64,000 nucleotides of DNA, from positions 1 through 64,000 of the forward strand of contig JAHBUB010000001.1 in assembly GCA_019638285.1 (NCBI GenBank). Reading direction: 5' to 3'. The notes below the pieces were generated by a model. It did no database searches and was not told the DNA's origin. It saw only the letters and a program-made list of their open reading frames with translations. Made by a program: the position numbers and the translations under genes. The first letter of the stretch is position 1; each line of letters begins with the position of its first letter. The stretch is from Cyclobacteriaceae bacterium (GTDB lineage Bacteria; Bacteroidota; Bacteroidia; Cytophagales; Cyclobacteriaceae). Of the stretch, positions 9,174 to 17,615 are shown piece after piece.

Positions 9174-9589
9174 TGCCTGAACGTGCTCCAAATATTGAAG
9201 ATATAAGGAATGAGTTGGTATTTACCGCTTCACGAAGTAGCGGCCCTGGTGGTCAAAATGTGAATAAAGTAAACAGCAAGGCGATTCTGAAATGGGATGT
9301 AGTCAATTCAGCACAACTGAATGAAAATCAAAAGGCCATTATTTTTCATAAGCTCAAGAGTAGATTGACAAAAGAAGGAGCTCTGATCCTTCAGGAGCAG
9401 GAATCAAGATCGCAGCGGATGAATAAAGAGGTGGTAATTACAAAATTGAATGATCTACTTCAAAAGGCTTTTATTGTTAAGAAAAAGAGAAAACCTACGA
9501 AGCCCACGAAATCTTCTATCCAAAAAAGAGTAAATGAAAAAAAATTAAAAGGTGAAAAAAAGCAATGGAGGCAAAAGCCTGATCTTTAA
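9173..9589 (+). CDS. arfB: Peptidyl-tRNA hydrolase ArfB (YaeJ), stalled-ribosome rescue
   Basis: A 138-aa release-factor-like hydrolase. The GGQ catalytic motif lies at residues 26-28 in SRSSGPGGQNVNKVNSKA, and the protein ends in a Lys-rich tail (KKKRKPTKPTKSSIQKRVNEKKLKGEKKQWRQK) that in ArfB inserts into the empty mRNA channel of stalled ribosomes. It lacks the codon-recognition domains of RF1/RF2. The start at 9173 was chosen over 9119, because 9119 would overlap the preceding gene and add residues that do not fit the family. It converges exactly with the next gene: the two stop codons abut at 9589/9590. Confidence 0.93.
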   Translation: MPERAPNIEDIRNELVFTASRSSGPGGQNVNKVNSKAILKWDVVNSAQLNENQKAIIFHKLKSRLTKEGALILQEQESRSQRMNKEVVITKLNDLLQKAFIVKKKRKPTKPTKSSIQKRVNEKKLKGEKKQWRQKPDL

Positions 9590-10129
9590 TCACCAGTCGT
9601 CCTTATTTACCTTTAACTCGAAATTATCAGCTAATGCTTTTCCGAGTAATCCCAGAGTATTGGGCTTCATCCAATCTTGGGAGAGTTGCGTTCCATTGTT
9701 TTTACTACACAGTCCGGTTAAAGCTTCTTTCTCTTTGATTGATTTGTAACCAATTTCTCCGGTCACCATAATTTGGCGAAGGGTAACACGATACCGTCCA
9801 TCTCGTATGGCTACGGAAGCCTGCCCACTAAATTTACCAGTTTGAAGTATCAGTGGGGTTTGTACCTGGCTAAATTGAAATTTTAAATAGTCTACGGTAA
9901 GGTCATTCACATTAAAGGTGATTTCATTTGCCGTCACTTTTATGGTAGAAAATAACTTATTCTTTTTGTATTGCTCTTCAAGCATGGCATATGTTACCTT
10001 TTCATTTTGAAAGATAGCCTGATAGACAATTTCCTGGTCTTGAAGTTTAAAATCCTCATATTCTATGGCTTGAGAAAACCCAACAATAGATATAGCGGAA
10101 AGAAGGAATATTAAAAAAATGGACTTCAT
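9590..10129 (-). CDS. Secreted hypothetical protein, possibly DUF4468-like
   Basis: A 179-aa protein with a clear signal peptide (MKSIFLIFLLSAISIVGFSQA) cleaved probably after FSQ-A. The body alternates beta-strand-like segments (EITFNVNDLTVDYLKFQF, GQASVAIRDGRYRVTLRQIMVTG), which recalls the DUF4468 / TATA-binding-protein-like fold of Bacteroidota secreted proteins; this resemblance is tentative. Upstream, TATCTTTA on the minus strand at about 10147-10154 is a near-consensus -7 box, so the gene is probably transcribed alone. Confidence 0.65.
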   Translation of the reverse strand: MKSIFLIFLLSAISIVGFSQAIEYEDFKLQDQEIVYQAIFQNEKVTYAMLEEQYKKNKLFSTIKVTANEITFNVNDLTVDYLKFQFSQVQTPLILQTGKFSGQASVAIRDGRYRVTLRQIMVTGEIGYKSIKEKEALTGLCSKNNGTQLSQDWMKPNTLGLLGKALADNFELKVNKDDW

Positions 10130-10207
10130 AATTTTTGATTTGACGTAAAGATACTAACGTTCGGTGCAATCATATAGTATCATTAATGTATACTGGAAAA
10201 TGATGAA

Positions 10208-10240
10208 GAGCGACATTCTGTTTTATTAGAATGCCGCTCG
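10208..10240. other. Imperfect inverted repeat in an intergenic gap
   Basis: GAGCGACATTCT and AGAATGCCGCTC are inverted with one mismatch and an eight-base loop. It lies in the 242-bp gap between the secreted protein and the VOC gene, where no gene is seen. On the plus strand a T-run follows at about 10250, but no plus-strand gene ends here, so a terminator role is unproved. Confidence 0.4.
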
Positions 10241-10371
10241 AGAAGGGCCTTTTTTCTTCGCATTAGGTTTAGGTGCCGATGCAAATCACCCTCCCTTAAA
10301 CGCTAAGATGGATGAATTTTATTTGATTTACATCACCCTTCCATGGGTAAATTAAGATGTTGTATCCAAAT

Positions 10372-11433
10372 TTAATTTTTGATTTTGGCCAACCCCAAAA
10401 GGGTAAAGAACCAATCTGGAAGAGGTTTTGTAGGATTTCTTTTACGTAAATTTAAATACCATCCCCATTTTTCTATAATGGGAATTTTATGTGTTTCTAC
10501 AAATTCGATGAGCGTTCCATCCGGATCTTCACAATAGGTGAAGTGGCCGGCAGCTTTACCCATGTCAAAGGAGTTGCTGCTGTCCACTGTGAAAGGGAAG
10601 TTGTGTTCTGCGCAAGCGGTTCCCAATTGTTTCATTCCATGCACATCAAAACATACATGAATAAATCCTAAGTCACCCCAATATCTATTTTCAAATATTT
10701 TACTCGGTGTTTCGTCAATGATTTCTATTAATTCTAATTCAGTATCACCCAGCAAGCGACTAAAAGCACCATGCCTTTTAGGATTGCTCTTCAATAACAT
10801 TCTTCTGTATTTTTTATTTTCTCCAGACAGCCCGGATAAATCCTTGAACACTCCAGTTTGATCGTAAGCTATTTGCTCATATCCTAGCACGGATTGATAT
10901 AGTGGAAGTGCTTTTTCGATATTGGAAACTCCTATCATACAGCCCACAACGCCTCCGGAATGCGAATCATTTTTTTTCAACCAACTATTTCCTTCAATCA
11001 TCTGGAAAATATTGTTGTAAGGATCTTTTACAAAGAAATGTTTCCGTCCATCCATTCCGGTTTGTAGACCACCAGTGGTTTTTATGCCATGGCTTTCGAA
11101 ATGGGAAAATGATTTTCCAATGTTTCGTGATTTCATCTTGATGGCAAAAATCCCGGTGTCCCCAAGTGATGACTGAACCAGTGGCGGTTGAGGCGTTTTT
11201 GACGTGTATTGCCAAATTTCAAAGCCCCCGCCACCTTGTCCGTTTATTGCCAGAATAGCAAATCGATCTTCAGCAATATCATTGGTATACCTCGTCATCA
11301 AAGAAGCGGTTGCGCTGTCTTTGAATATAGGTATGTTCATATCAAAATGTTTGCGATACCAGGTCCACGCCTCTTCGGCATCTGTAACCCCAATTCCTAC
11401 TTGTTGAATTCCTGTTATTATTGGCAACTTCAT
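10372..11433 (-). CDS. Two-domain VOC (glyoxalase/dioxygenase fold) protein
   Basis: A 353-aa protein made of two vicinal-oxygen-chelate modules. Module 1 (about residues 6-150) opens GIQQVGIGVTDAEEAWTWYRKHF and contains the beta-strand run HFFVKDPYNNIFQMIEG. Module 2 (about 160-325) opens GGVVGCMIGVSNIEKALPLYQSVLGYE and ends GHFTYCEDPDGTLIEFVETHKIP, where Glu and His are candidate metal ligands. Relatives include glyoxalases, extradiol dioxygenases and HPPD; the substrate is not inferable. There is no signal peptide. It lies just past the glycosyltransferase pseudogene, possibly as an independent unit. Confidence 0.82.
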   Translation of the reverse strand: MKLPIITGIQQVGIGVTDAEEAWTWYRKHFDMNIPIFKDSATASLMTRYTNDIAEDRFAILAINGQGGGGFEIWQYTSKTPQPPLVQSSLGDTGIFAIKMKSRNIGKSFSHFESHGIKTTGGLQTGMDGRKHFFVKDPYNNIFQMIEGNSWLKKNDSHSGGVVGCMIGVSNIEKALPLYQSVLGYEQIAYDQTGVFKDLSGLSGENKKYRRMLLKSNPKRHGAFSRLLGDTELELIEIIDETPSKIFENRYWGDLGFIHVCFDVHGMKQLGTACAEHNFPFTVDSSNSFDMGKAAGHFTYCEDPDGTLIEFVETHKIPIIEKWGWYLNLRKRNPTKPLPDWFFTLLGLAKIKN

Positions 11434-11453
11434 TACTCCATTTAATTTCAGCC

Positions 11454-12144
11454 TTAATTTAGCATTCTTTTGTAAAGAGATGCCATCTTTTTTGATGGCC
11501 GCTTTAAAAAGTACATTATGAAAATGATCAGGTTATAATTTGCACCCTTAACCACGAATTGGACCTATATTTTCTGGGTTAAACTGTAAGACACTTTGGA
11601 ATTATTTTGAATCGATTCTCCTTCCTGATTCGTTGAATAATATCATGGTTCTCCATGATAATAAAATGCTCATTAAATCCCTTTATGGATTCAAAGAGAG
11701 CCTTATTGATGAATAGTGTCTGATCCGCCCTCCGCACATTATTCCATTAAACCGAGTGTAATAGGCATTGGCTTTTAATTGCCAACTTTTCGAATCAAGC
11801 TGATAGCGGTAACAGCCAGCCGGACACCCAGATAGGATAGTTTCATAAATGTCAGTGGCAAAACTTTCAATTAAAGTTACATCAGCATGAAGGAAATAAA
11901 GAATATTCCCGGACGATTGATTTGTGCCCAGGCTCATTTGAATGGCTCTCGATTTGATAGAAGATATTATTATTTTAGCCCCAGCTTGAGGTACTAATGA
12001 AACTGTGTTGTTCTCACTTCTGCCATCGACAAAATAACTTCTTTTACTAAATCCCAACTATTTAAAAGTAAAAACTCTACCAGTTGACCAATGTTCTCCT
12101 CTTCATTAAAGATTAAAGGTGGGTATGATAACGCTGATCTCCAA
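11454..12144 (-). pseudogene. Degraded TIGR04283-type family 2 glycosyltransferase
   Basis: Reading all minus-strand frames gives a broken but recognisable glycosyltransferase: EISVIIPTFN / NEEENIGQLVEFLL / VKEVI / FVDGRSENNTVSLVPQAGAK / SRAIQMSLGTNQSSGNILYFLHADV / LKANAYYTRFNGIMCGG / GDQTLFINKALFESIKGFNEHF / RKYRSNSWLRVQI / NLIIFIMYFLKRPSKKMASLYKRML. At least five lesions separate these: a 7-bp tandem duplication (ATTAAAG twice at 12105-12118, plus strand), a missing base near 12030-12036, a frameshift near 11725-11735, an in-frame TAA at 11579-11581, and a frameshift near 11530-11540. The family is linked to arsenosugar gene sets, and this copy sits five bases after the last gene of one. 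Confidence 0.88.
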
Positions 12145-12149
12145 TGGGG

Positions 12150-12752
12150 TTATGGAATTAATAGAACTTCATAATTTTTGATGGGGCTATCCATTGAAGC
12201 CCTTACAAGAAGGCCATCCTTAAAATAATATTTATTTTTATTCCCCATTACCTCCACAAGGTAACCTTCTTCGTCTACCATCTCAGCTTGAGATAGAATG
12301 CCATAACCATCTGCATAGATTTTGGTGCCTTTTACGGGTTGTTCAAAATATAATTTAGCGATATTAAATGTAATTAGTGCTATCAGAATAGTATCCTTTT
12401 TATATTCGTAGGCATCTACTTCAACTTTGTAATGATCCTTTTCCCATTTTGAGGAAGAGGTAAAATTTCCTTTGTTAGAAACGGTTTTTATCTCTGAAGC
12501 AATGAGTTGCCCGTTGAGGAAAGTAGAAATGTAAGAGTAGTCAACATTTACCCTGAAAAAAAGCCAAAAGCTTACCTTACTGGTTAGGTTATAGTTGGTG
12601 ATGGAGTCATTCACTTTTTCTTGATGAGCAGTAAGTTCTCCAATTTTAAAGCCGGCTATCCGAATATCAAAGTATCGTGTAAAGGTGTCTTTTGCAAAGA
12701 GATTGCTAGAAAGACCAATTATTAATAAAATAACAATAAGCCTTCTATTCAT
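12150..12752 (-). CDS. Secreted protein, DUF6134-like, in arsenosugar-type operon
   Basis: A 200-aa exported protein. Signal peptide MNRRLIVILLIIGLSSNLFA is followed by a beta-rich body: RYFDIRIAGFKIGELTAHQEKVNDSITNYNLTSKVSFWLFFRVNVDYSYISTF. The pattern resembles the DUF6134/DUF3108-like periplasmic proteins of Bacteroidota; the family call is from memory. It lies 12 bp after arsS and just before the glycosyltransferase pseudogene, so it was probably part of that operon. A function in arsenosugar handling is only inferred from position. Confidence 0.65.
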   Translation of the reverse strand: MNRRLIVILLIIGLSSNLFAKDTFTRYFDIRIAGFKIGELTAHQEKVNDSITNYNLTSKVSFWLFFRVNVDYSYISTFLNGQLIASEIKTVSNKGNFTSSSKWEKDHYKVEVDAYEYKKDTILIALITFNIAKLYFEQPVKGTKIYADGYGILSQAEMVDEEGYLVEVMGNKNKYYFKDGLLVRASMDSPIKNYEVLLIP

Positions 12753-12764
12753 ATTGTCCGTAAA

Positions 12765-13820
12765 TCATGAAGTCGCACCTCCACAACTGGAACCGGCACC
12801 TGATGTACAACCAAAACAATGCTGATTGGTTTGAATTTCTCTTTGAGTAAGTGTTTCGGTATTCCATTTTGAAATGTGCTGATCTGAAGTTTCTACTTTC
12901 ATTTCCAGCATTTGATTAAAATCACAGTCATAAAGATAGCCACTCCACCCGACAGAAATGGTATTGCGGCACATCACTCCCTCCGCTGCTATTGGATTGT
13001 AGGATGAGATTAGCTTTTCCATATAGTCGTCAAAGTTTCCGCTTACCAACAGGTAATCTAAGAAGCGACTAATAGGTAGATTGGTAATACAGAATAGTTG
13101 ATTGAAAACAATATGGTATGGATCTTTAAGTTTCTTTTTGAATTCCTGTTGCAATGATTTCTGCGAACCAGGAAGAAAAGCGCCAGATGGATTATATACT
13201 AAATTGAGAATTAATCCGCTGTCGTCCTTTCCATAACCAACAGCATTTAGCATTCGTAGCGCTTTAATTGATTTTTCAAATACTCCTTCTCCACGTTGTG
13301 AGTCGGTGCGCATGACGGTAAAATGGGGGAGAGATGAAGTTACTTCAATATTATGTTGTTTGAAAAAATCGGGAAGATCATAATAAGAGGGATTGGCTAC
13401 AATGATTGTCAGGTTGCACCGTACTATGATGTTAATCTTTTTGTCAATTTTTCTTATTTCTTCCACAAACCAGCGGAAATCAGGATTCATCTCAGGAGCA
13501 CCCCCGGTGAGATCGATAGTGGTAAAAGAATGACCTTTAATAACATCTAAACAATGTTGCATCGTCTCACGTGTCATTATTTCTTTTCTATCAGGGCCCG
13601 CATCTACATGGCAATGCTTGCAGGTTTGATTGCACATTTTGCCAACATTAATTTGTAGGGTATCAATTTTAACAGGTTTTAATGGATACAGATGGCTTTC
13701 CCTTAACTTGGTAGCAAATGCATTCGATTCAAATCCTGTAGGAGTTTTCGCGCTAAGTATTTGAATCTCATACCCCACATCGGCCAACTCACTTTTCCTT
13801 GCTTTTAAAGACTTGATCAT
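12765..13820 (-). CDS. arsS: Arsenosugar biosynthesis radical SAM protein ArsS
   Basis: A 351-aa radical SAM enzyme. The cluster-binding motif is CNQTCKHCHVDAGP (CxxxCxxC) near residue 62, followed by the SAM-binding LTGGAPEMNPDF. The C-terminus CFGCTSGAGSSCGGA is the ArsS/TIGR04167 signature; selenoprotein relatives have Sec in place of the Cys before GG. ArsS uses the 5'-deoxyadenosyl group to build arsenosugars from methylated arsenic, by published work on this family. Its start overlaps the stop of the CMD-family gene (TAATG), which implies coupling. No arsenic methyltransferase (ArsM) is in the window. Confidence 0.92.
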   Translation of the reverse strand: MIKSLKARKSELADVGYEIQILSAKTPTGFESNAFATKLRESHLYPLKPVKIDTLQINVGKMCNQTCKHCHVDAGPDRKEIMTRETMQHCLDVIKGHSFTTIDLTGGAPEMNPDFRWFVEEIRKIDKKINIIVRCNLTIIVANPSYYDLPDFFKQHNIEVTSSLPHFTVMRTDSQRGEGVFEKSIKALRMLNAVGYGKDDSGLILNLVYNPSGAFLPGSQKSLQQEFKKKLKDPYHIVFNQLFCITNLPISRFLDYLLVSGNFDDYMEKLISSYNPIAAEGVMCRNTISVGWSGYLYDCDFNQMLEMKVETSDQHISKWNTETLTQREIQTNQHCFGCTSGAGSSCGGATS

Positions 13821-14152
13821 TACATCGAAAGTTCCTTGTATTTATTCATCATTTGTACGCTATGCACAAGAGTGGCTCCACTTCTAATAGCTGCGGCCAC
13901 GTGCACGGCTTCCATCATTTGTTGTTCATCACATCCTTTTTCCATGGTGTCTGCTGTATAAGCATCGATACAATAAGGGCATTGTATAGTATGGGCTACA
14001 GCCAGTGCGATAAGGGATTTTTCTCTAGCTGTTAAAGCACCCTCTTTAAAGGTCTCACCATAGTAGTCAAAAAATTTATCTGCAAGGTTTTTTTGAAATT
14101 CACCAATATTGCCGAATTTTTTTAGGTCTTCAGGGTTGTAATAATTTTTCAT
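13820..14152 (-). CDS. Arsenosugar-associated CMD/AhpD-family protein
   Basis: A 110-aa carboxymuconolactone-decarboxylase-fold protein. The redox CxxC and following His pattern is in AHTIQCPYCIDAYTADTMEKGC, then MMEAVHVAAAIRSGATLVHSVQMM. The N-terminus MKNYYNPEDLKKFGNIGEFQKNLADKFFDYYGETFKEGAL matches the arsenosugar-biosynthesis-associated peroxidase-like subfamily (TIGR04169). It is the first gene of the arsenosugar-type operon and overlaps arsS by one base. The likely role is thiol-peroxidase or reductase chemistry. Confidence 0.87.
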   Translation of the reverse strand: MKNYYNPEDLKKFGNIGEFQKNLADKFFDYYGETFKEGALTAREKSLIALAVAHTIQCPYCIDAYTADTMEKGCDEQQMMEAVHVAAAIRSGATLVHSVQMMNKYKELSM

Positions 14153-14361
14153 ATAGAGTTTATTAATAATAATAGTTCATTTTATTTGAACTCAATATAA
14201 ATATACGGAACAAGCTCTTAAACTGATTTTTAAACAATTAGAATGCAATAAAAATTCGAATAGGTGTAAGAGAGATGAAAATATCACACTGTTTTTTTTA
14301 AAGCCGATGCCGATATTTCTTATCTTAACTATGAGCGTGGTTTGAATGATTGACCCTGAAT

Positions 14362-15240
14362 CTAGCGATAGCGAAGAATAGGGCGTGTAAGGCAGGTAGG
14401 GCCTCCTCCTCCTTTCACACTGATCTCATTTCCTTCATACTCCATTACTTCACATCCTGCTTTTTCCAATGCTTCTCTGGTGCTAGGATTACCTTTTACC
14501 ATTATGCATTTTTTTGGCGCTAAGGCCAACACATTGCAACCCATGGATTCAAATTCTTCTTCTGGTACTTCCACTAATTCAAAACCTCTGTTCAGTAATT
14601 CATTTCTGAATACAATGGGCATTAATGGAGAGTAGACGACTGCAAGGTTATGATCTACAGGGCTTAAAACAGACATGAGATGAAATACATCAGATGAACC
14701 TTTGTAATGGGGTAGAGGCACCACAATTACATTAACTCCATGAGGTAATAATAAATCCTTCAACTGCTTTATGCCTTCCTCATTGGTGCGATAAGTTAAT
14801 CCCACCGCTAGGGTACTCTCGTCCAGCCAGGCTACATCGCCACCTTCTATGGTTCCTGGTGATTTTATTTCCCCAAGAATTTTCATTTGGTACATTTCAT
14901 ATGCTTCCTTTTCCGCATGTGGCTCATGTACTCGTCCCGCCTTCCCCATATTACAAATGATGATACCGTGATTGGTGGCAATCGAGGCATCCCTGCAATA
15001 AATAGAATCCATGTTTACCTTGTCCTCTTGAGGTAGGTAGTGTAAATCGGCCCCGGACTGTGAGAGGAGATTTTCAAACGATTGGTATTCTTCAATTGCT
15101 TTATTAAAATCAGGTTTGGATAAGTAGTTAAGCTCTTTCCAGTTTTTCTCAAGGTGCGAATCATTAAGAAATGCTTCTCTTACTCCTTTGATAAAAACAG
15201 ATTTTAGTTTTCCGAATTCTGAATGAGATGTATATTTCAA
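14362..15240 (-). CDS. Amidinohydrolase of the DDAH / arginine deiminase superfamily
   Basis: A 292-aa guanidino-modifying enzyme. The Asp/Glu-His-Cys catalytic set is readable: DSIYCRDASI and EGGDVAW (substrate carboxylates), the His in SSDVFHLMSVLSP, and the nucleophilic Cys near the C-terminus in GGPTCLTRPILR. Relatives hydrolyse arginine or methylated arginines to citrulline. The start is a TTG (15240-15238) that overlaps the permease stop as TTGA; it is kept because MKYTSHSEFGKLKSVFIKG is the expected family N-terminus. The pairing with a permease suggests use of an imported guanidino compound. Arginine versus dimethylarginine cannot be decided. Confidence 0.85.
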   Translation of the reverse strand: MKYTSHSEFGKLKSVFIKGVREAFLNDSHLEKNWKELNYLSKPDFNKAIEEYQSFENLLSQSGADLHYLPQEDKVNMDSIYCRDASIATNHGIIICNMGKAGRVHEPHAEKEAYEMYQMKILGEIKSPGTIEGGDVAWLDESTLAVGLTYRTNEEGIKQLKDLLLPHGVNVIVVPLPHYKGSSDVFHLMSVLSPVDHNLAVVYSPLMPIVFRNELLNRGFELVEVPEEEFESMGCNVLALAPKKCIMVKGNPSTREALEKAGCEVMEYEGNEISVKGGGGPTCLTRPILRYR

Positions 15241-16568
15241 TTTTCCTTATTTCTAGTAATTATCACCCAAATATAAAACGGTATTCCTGCAAGTAGCAAA
15301 AGAAAGCCCCAGAATACTGATTCTTGTCCGGTACCCGCAACTGCCCATAATGAAAATGAGAATGCACCTATTCCAATGAAAATGGTGTTTACCCACCCCT
15401 TTGTGTTCAGCACTTTTTTTTCTGCATATAAAATAATTAAAGAGCCCGCGGAAAAAAGATAGGGAACCAGAACGGTGGTGGTAGTAAGTAATACCAAAAA
15501 TTCGAATTGCTCCACCAGCCCTTTCGTATAGTTCATTGTTACCAATAAAGACACAAATAAACTGGAGATAATTATTCCTAATGCTGGGGCCCCTTTTTTA
15601 TTTTCTTTGGCAAAAATGGATGGAAATAATTTGTCCTTGGCAATAGCATAGGGTATCTGACCTTGAATTAATATCCAGCCGTTTAGGGCCCCAAAAGCGG
15701 AAATGGCAACTCCTGCGCCTACCCAGTACTTTGAACCTTCACCGAACATTACAGCGGCTGCATCGGCAAAGGGAGTTACTGAAATTTGAAGTTCTGACGG
15801 AGGGACTGTACCAAGTACAGAGAGGGTTCCAAAAATATACACTACAGTTGTTATTAATGTTCCAATCATTGTAGCGCGAGGGATGGTCTTCTCTGGATTG
15901 TTAACTGCTCCCGAAGGGATGGTGGCACACTCTACACCAAGAAAAGCAAACAAAGTCATAGCAGCGGTAGCGGTAATTGCTTCAAAGCTAGATAAGCTAC
16001 TCAGATTGAAAGGATGAAAGTAGTCGAACTTAATAAAGAAAATACCACCAAAAGCAATAAGAAAAAGTGGAGCCAGTTTTAGTGCTGTCGTTATCACTTG
16101 TACCTTCCCACCTGCCCGTACACCCAAGGTATTAATCCATGTAAGCAGCCAAATACTGGAAAGAGCAGTGACCACCGCGGCTATAGCGTTTGTACCCAAT
16201 ACTGGAATAAATAAACTCATTGCACCAACAAAGGAAACAGCAATGGTCGCATTGGTGGCCAGGGTGGAAATTAGATATCCCCAAGCAACTAGGAATCCAG
16301 GGAAATCTCCAAACCCTTTTCTTGTGTAAGCATAAGGCCCCCCATCTCTGGTAGGCATCATTTTACTGAGCTTACTAAATAGTAAAGCCAGAAATAGTGC
16401 CCCACCTGCAGAAAAGACCCAACCCACTAGGCTTATCCCTCCATAGCTTGCGAGTGCAGAAGGCATCAGGAACACCCCGGCACCAATCATGTTTCCAATT
16501 ACCAGTGAGGTGCTGGTCCAAAGCCCAATTTTTTTGATTGATGATGGAGTTTCCATGCACACTTCCAA
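15237..16568 (-). CDS. APC-family permease, AdiC/PotE-like
   Basis: A 443-aa membrane protein with about 12 segments. The TM1 motif GNMIGAGVFLMPSALASYGG and the TM2-3 loop MMPTRDGGPYAYTRKGFGDFPGFLVAWGY are typical of the basic amino acid/polyamine antiporter branch of APC (AdiC, PotE, CadB). GVECATIPSGAVNNPEKTIPRATMIGT lies between TM6 and TM7. An alternative ATG at 16556 would start METPSSIKKIG and is equally likely. Its stop overlaps the amidinohydrolase start by 4 bp, giving a two-gene operon: import or exchange of arginine-like substrate, then hydrolysis. Confidence 0.9.
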   Translation of the reverse strand: MEVCMETPSSIKKIGLWTSTSLVIGNMIGAGVFLMPSALASYGGISLVGWVFSAGGALFLALLFSKLSKMMPTRDGGPYAYTRKGFGDFPGFLVAWGYLISTLATNATIAVSFVGAMSLFIPVLGTNAIAAVVTALSSIWLLTWINTLGVRAGGKVQVITTALKLAPLFLIAFGGIFFIKFDYFHPFNLSSLSSFEAITATAAMTLFAFLGVECATIPSGAVNNPEKTIPRATMIGTLITTVVYIFGTLSVLGTVPPSELQISVTPFADAAAVMFGEGSKYWVGAGVAISAFGALNGWILIQGQIPYAIAKDKLFPSIFAKENKKGAPALGIIISSLFVSLLVTMNYTKGLVEQFEFLVLLTTTTVLVPYLFSAGSLIILYAEKKVLNTKGWVNTIFIGIGAFSFSLWAVAGTGQESVFWGFLLLLAGIPFYIWVIITRNKEN

Positions 16569-16655
16569 TTAATAGAAAAAGAAAGGTACTGATTTGTACG
16601 AGATGCTGTACTAATAGTGTGTTAAAAAATAATTGACTTGCTATTATTGACTTGC

Positions 16656-17582
16656 CTATTTTGAAGTCACGTAACTGTAGATGAGTTCTGATGCGTTGGC
16701 CATGGCTGCCACTCCTGCTTTTGCGTCTTTCAGATTTTTGGACAACATAACCAACAAGTATTTCCTTCCATCTGGAAGAATGATCAGCGCAGAATCATGT
16801 TGCACACCGGTAATACTTCCGGTTTTATGCGCCACCTTTACATTTTTTGGAAGTTTTGCTGGGATAATCTCATTGAACTCTTGATCTAAAAGGATGTTTA
16901 TCATTTGTTGGTCCGCTTCAGGGTTAACAGCCTCACCATTTGCTAGTTTTTCAAAGATGACCATAAGATCGTATGCGGTGGTAGTATTGTTCAAACCAGC
17001 GTCAAATGCTTTTTGATCTTCTACACCGCGTAGTATCAAAATGTCAGGAGCACCTAGGTCGCGCATGGTGGCAGTTACCTTTTTTGCATCCACCAACTCA
17101 ATTACAATGTTGGTAGCCAGATTGCTGCTTGTGATAATCATATCATAAACGAGATCTTTGAGTAATTTCTTTGTTCCAAGTAAATTATAGAGTTCTGTTT
17201 GGCTATCATCTTTTACATCTAAGCTGTACAGTGTACTGTCTACGATACTTTTAAACTCATTCTTCACTTCAATGGAATCATTGAGTGAAAATTTGCCTTC
17301 TGCTGCTTGTTTGTAAACTTCAATCATTACTGGAGTCTTCATAGTGCTGGCAGCATGAAACACTTCCTTTTCATTAATGAATAATGTTTCTCCTGTTGAC
17401 AAATCTTTAAACGCAACTGCAAATTCACCTTTCACATTGGTCAATGTGTTAATTATGTCATCCTTTAACTTATCCACAGTGGGTTTTGGGGAACAGGATG
17501 AAAAAAGCCAAATGATTCCTATAATAAACGTCAGGTGAAAACATTGTTTGTTTAAATCTCTCAATTGTTTCATAGAAATCAT
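16656..17582 (-). CDS. Class A beta-lactamase-related serine hydrolase, lipoprotein
   Basis: A 308-aa penicillin-interactive serine hydrolase with a lipoprotein signal ending in Cys30 (FSSCSPK). The active-site SxxK is S79-TM-K82 in HAASTMKTPV; the SxN motif is S152-S-N154 (SSN rather than the usual SDN); KTG is K253-TG in AHKTGSITG. RGVEDQKAFDAGLNNTTTA aligns with the omega-loop region, with Glu188 as candidate deacylation base. It may hydrolyse beta-lactams or be a peptidoglycan-related relative; the SSN change makes resistance uncertain. It lies 33 bp after the first S10 peptidase gene and is probably co-transcribed with it. It is the intact parent of the fragment at 19693-19835. Confidence 0.85.
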   Translation of the reverse strand: MISMKQLRDLNKQCFHLTFIIGIIWLFSSCSPKPTVDKLKDDIINTLTNVKGEFAVAFKDLSTGETLFINEKEVFHAASTMKTPVMIEVYKQAAEGKFSLNDSIEVKNEFKSIVDSTLYSLDVKDDSQTELYNLLGTKKLLKDLVYDMIITSSNLATNIVIELVDAKKVTATMRDLGAPDILILRGVEDQKAFDAGLNNTTTAYDLMVIFEKLANGEAVNPEADQQMINILLDQEFNEIIPAKLPKNVKVAHKTGSITGVQHDSALIILPDGRKYLLVMLSKNLKDAKAGVAAMANASELIYSYVTSK

Positions 17583-17615
17583 TTGGCTTAAAATGTCATT
17601 AGTTAAATTGATATC

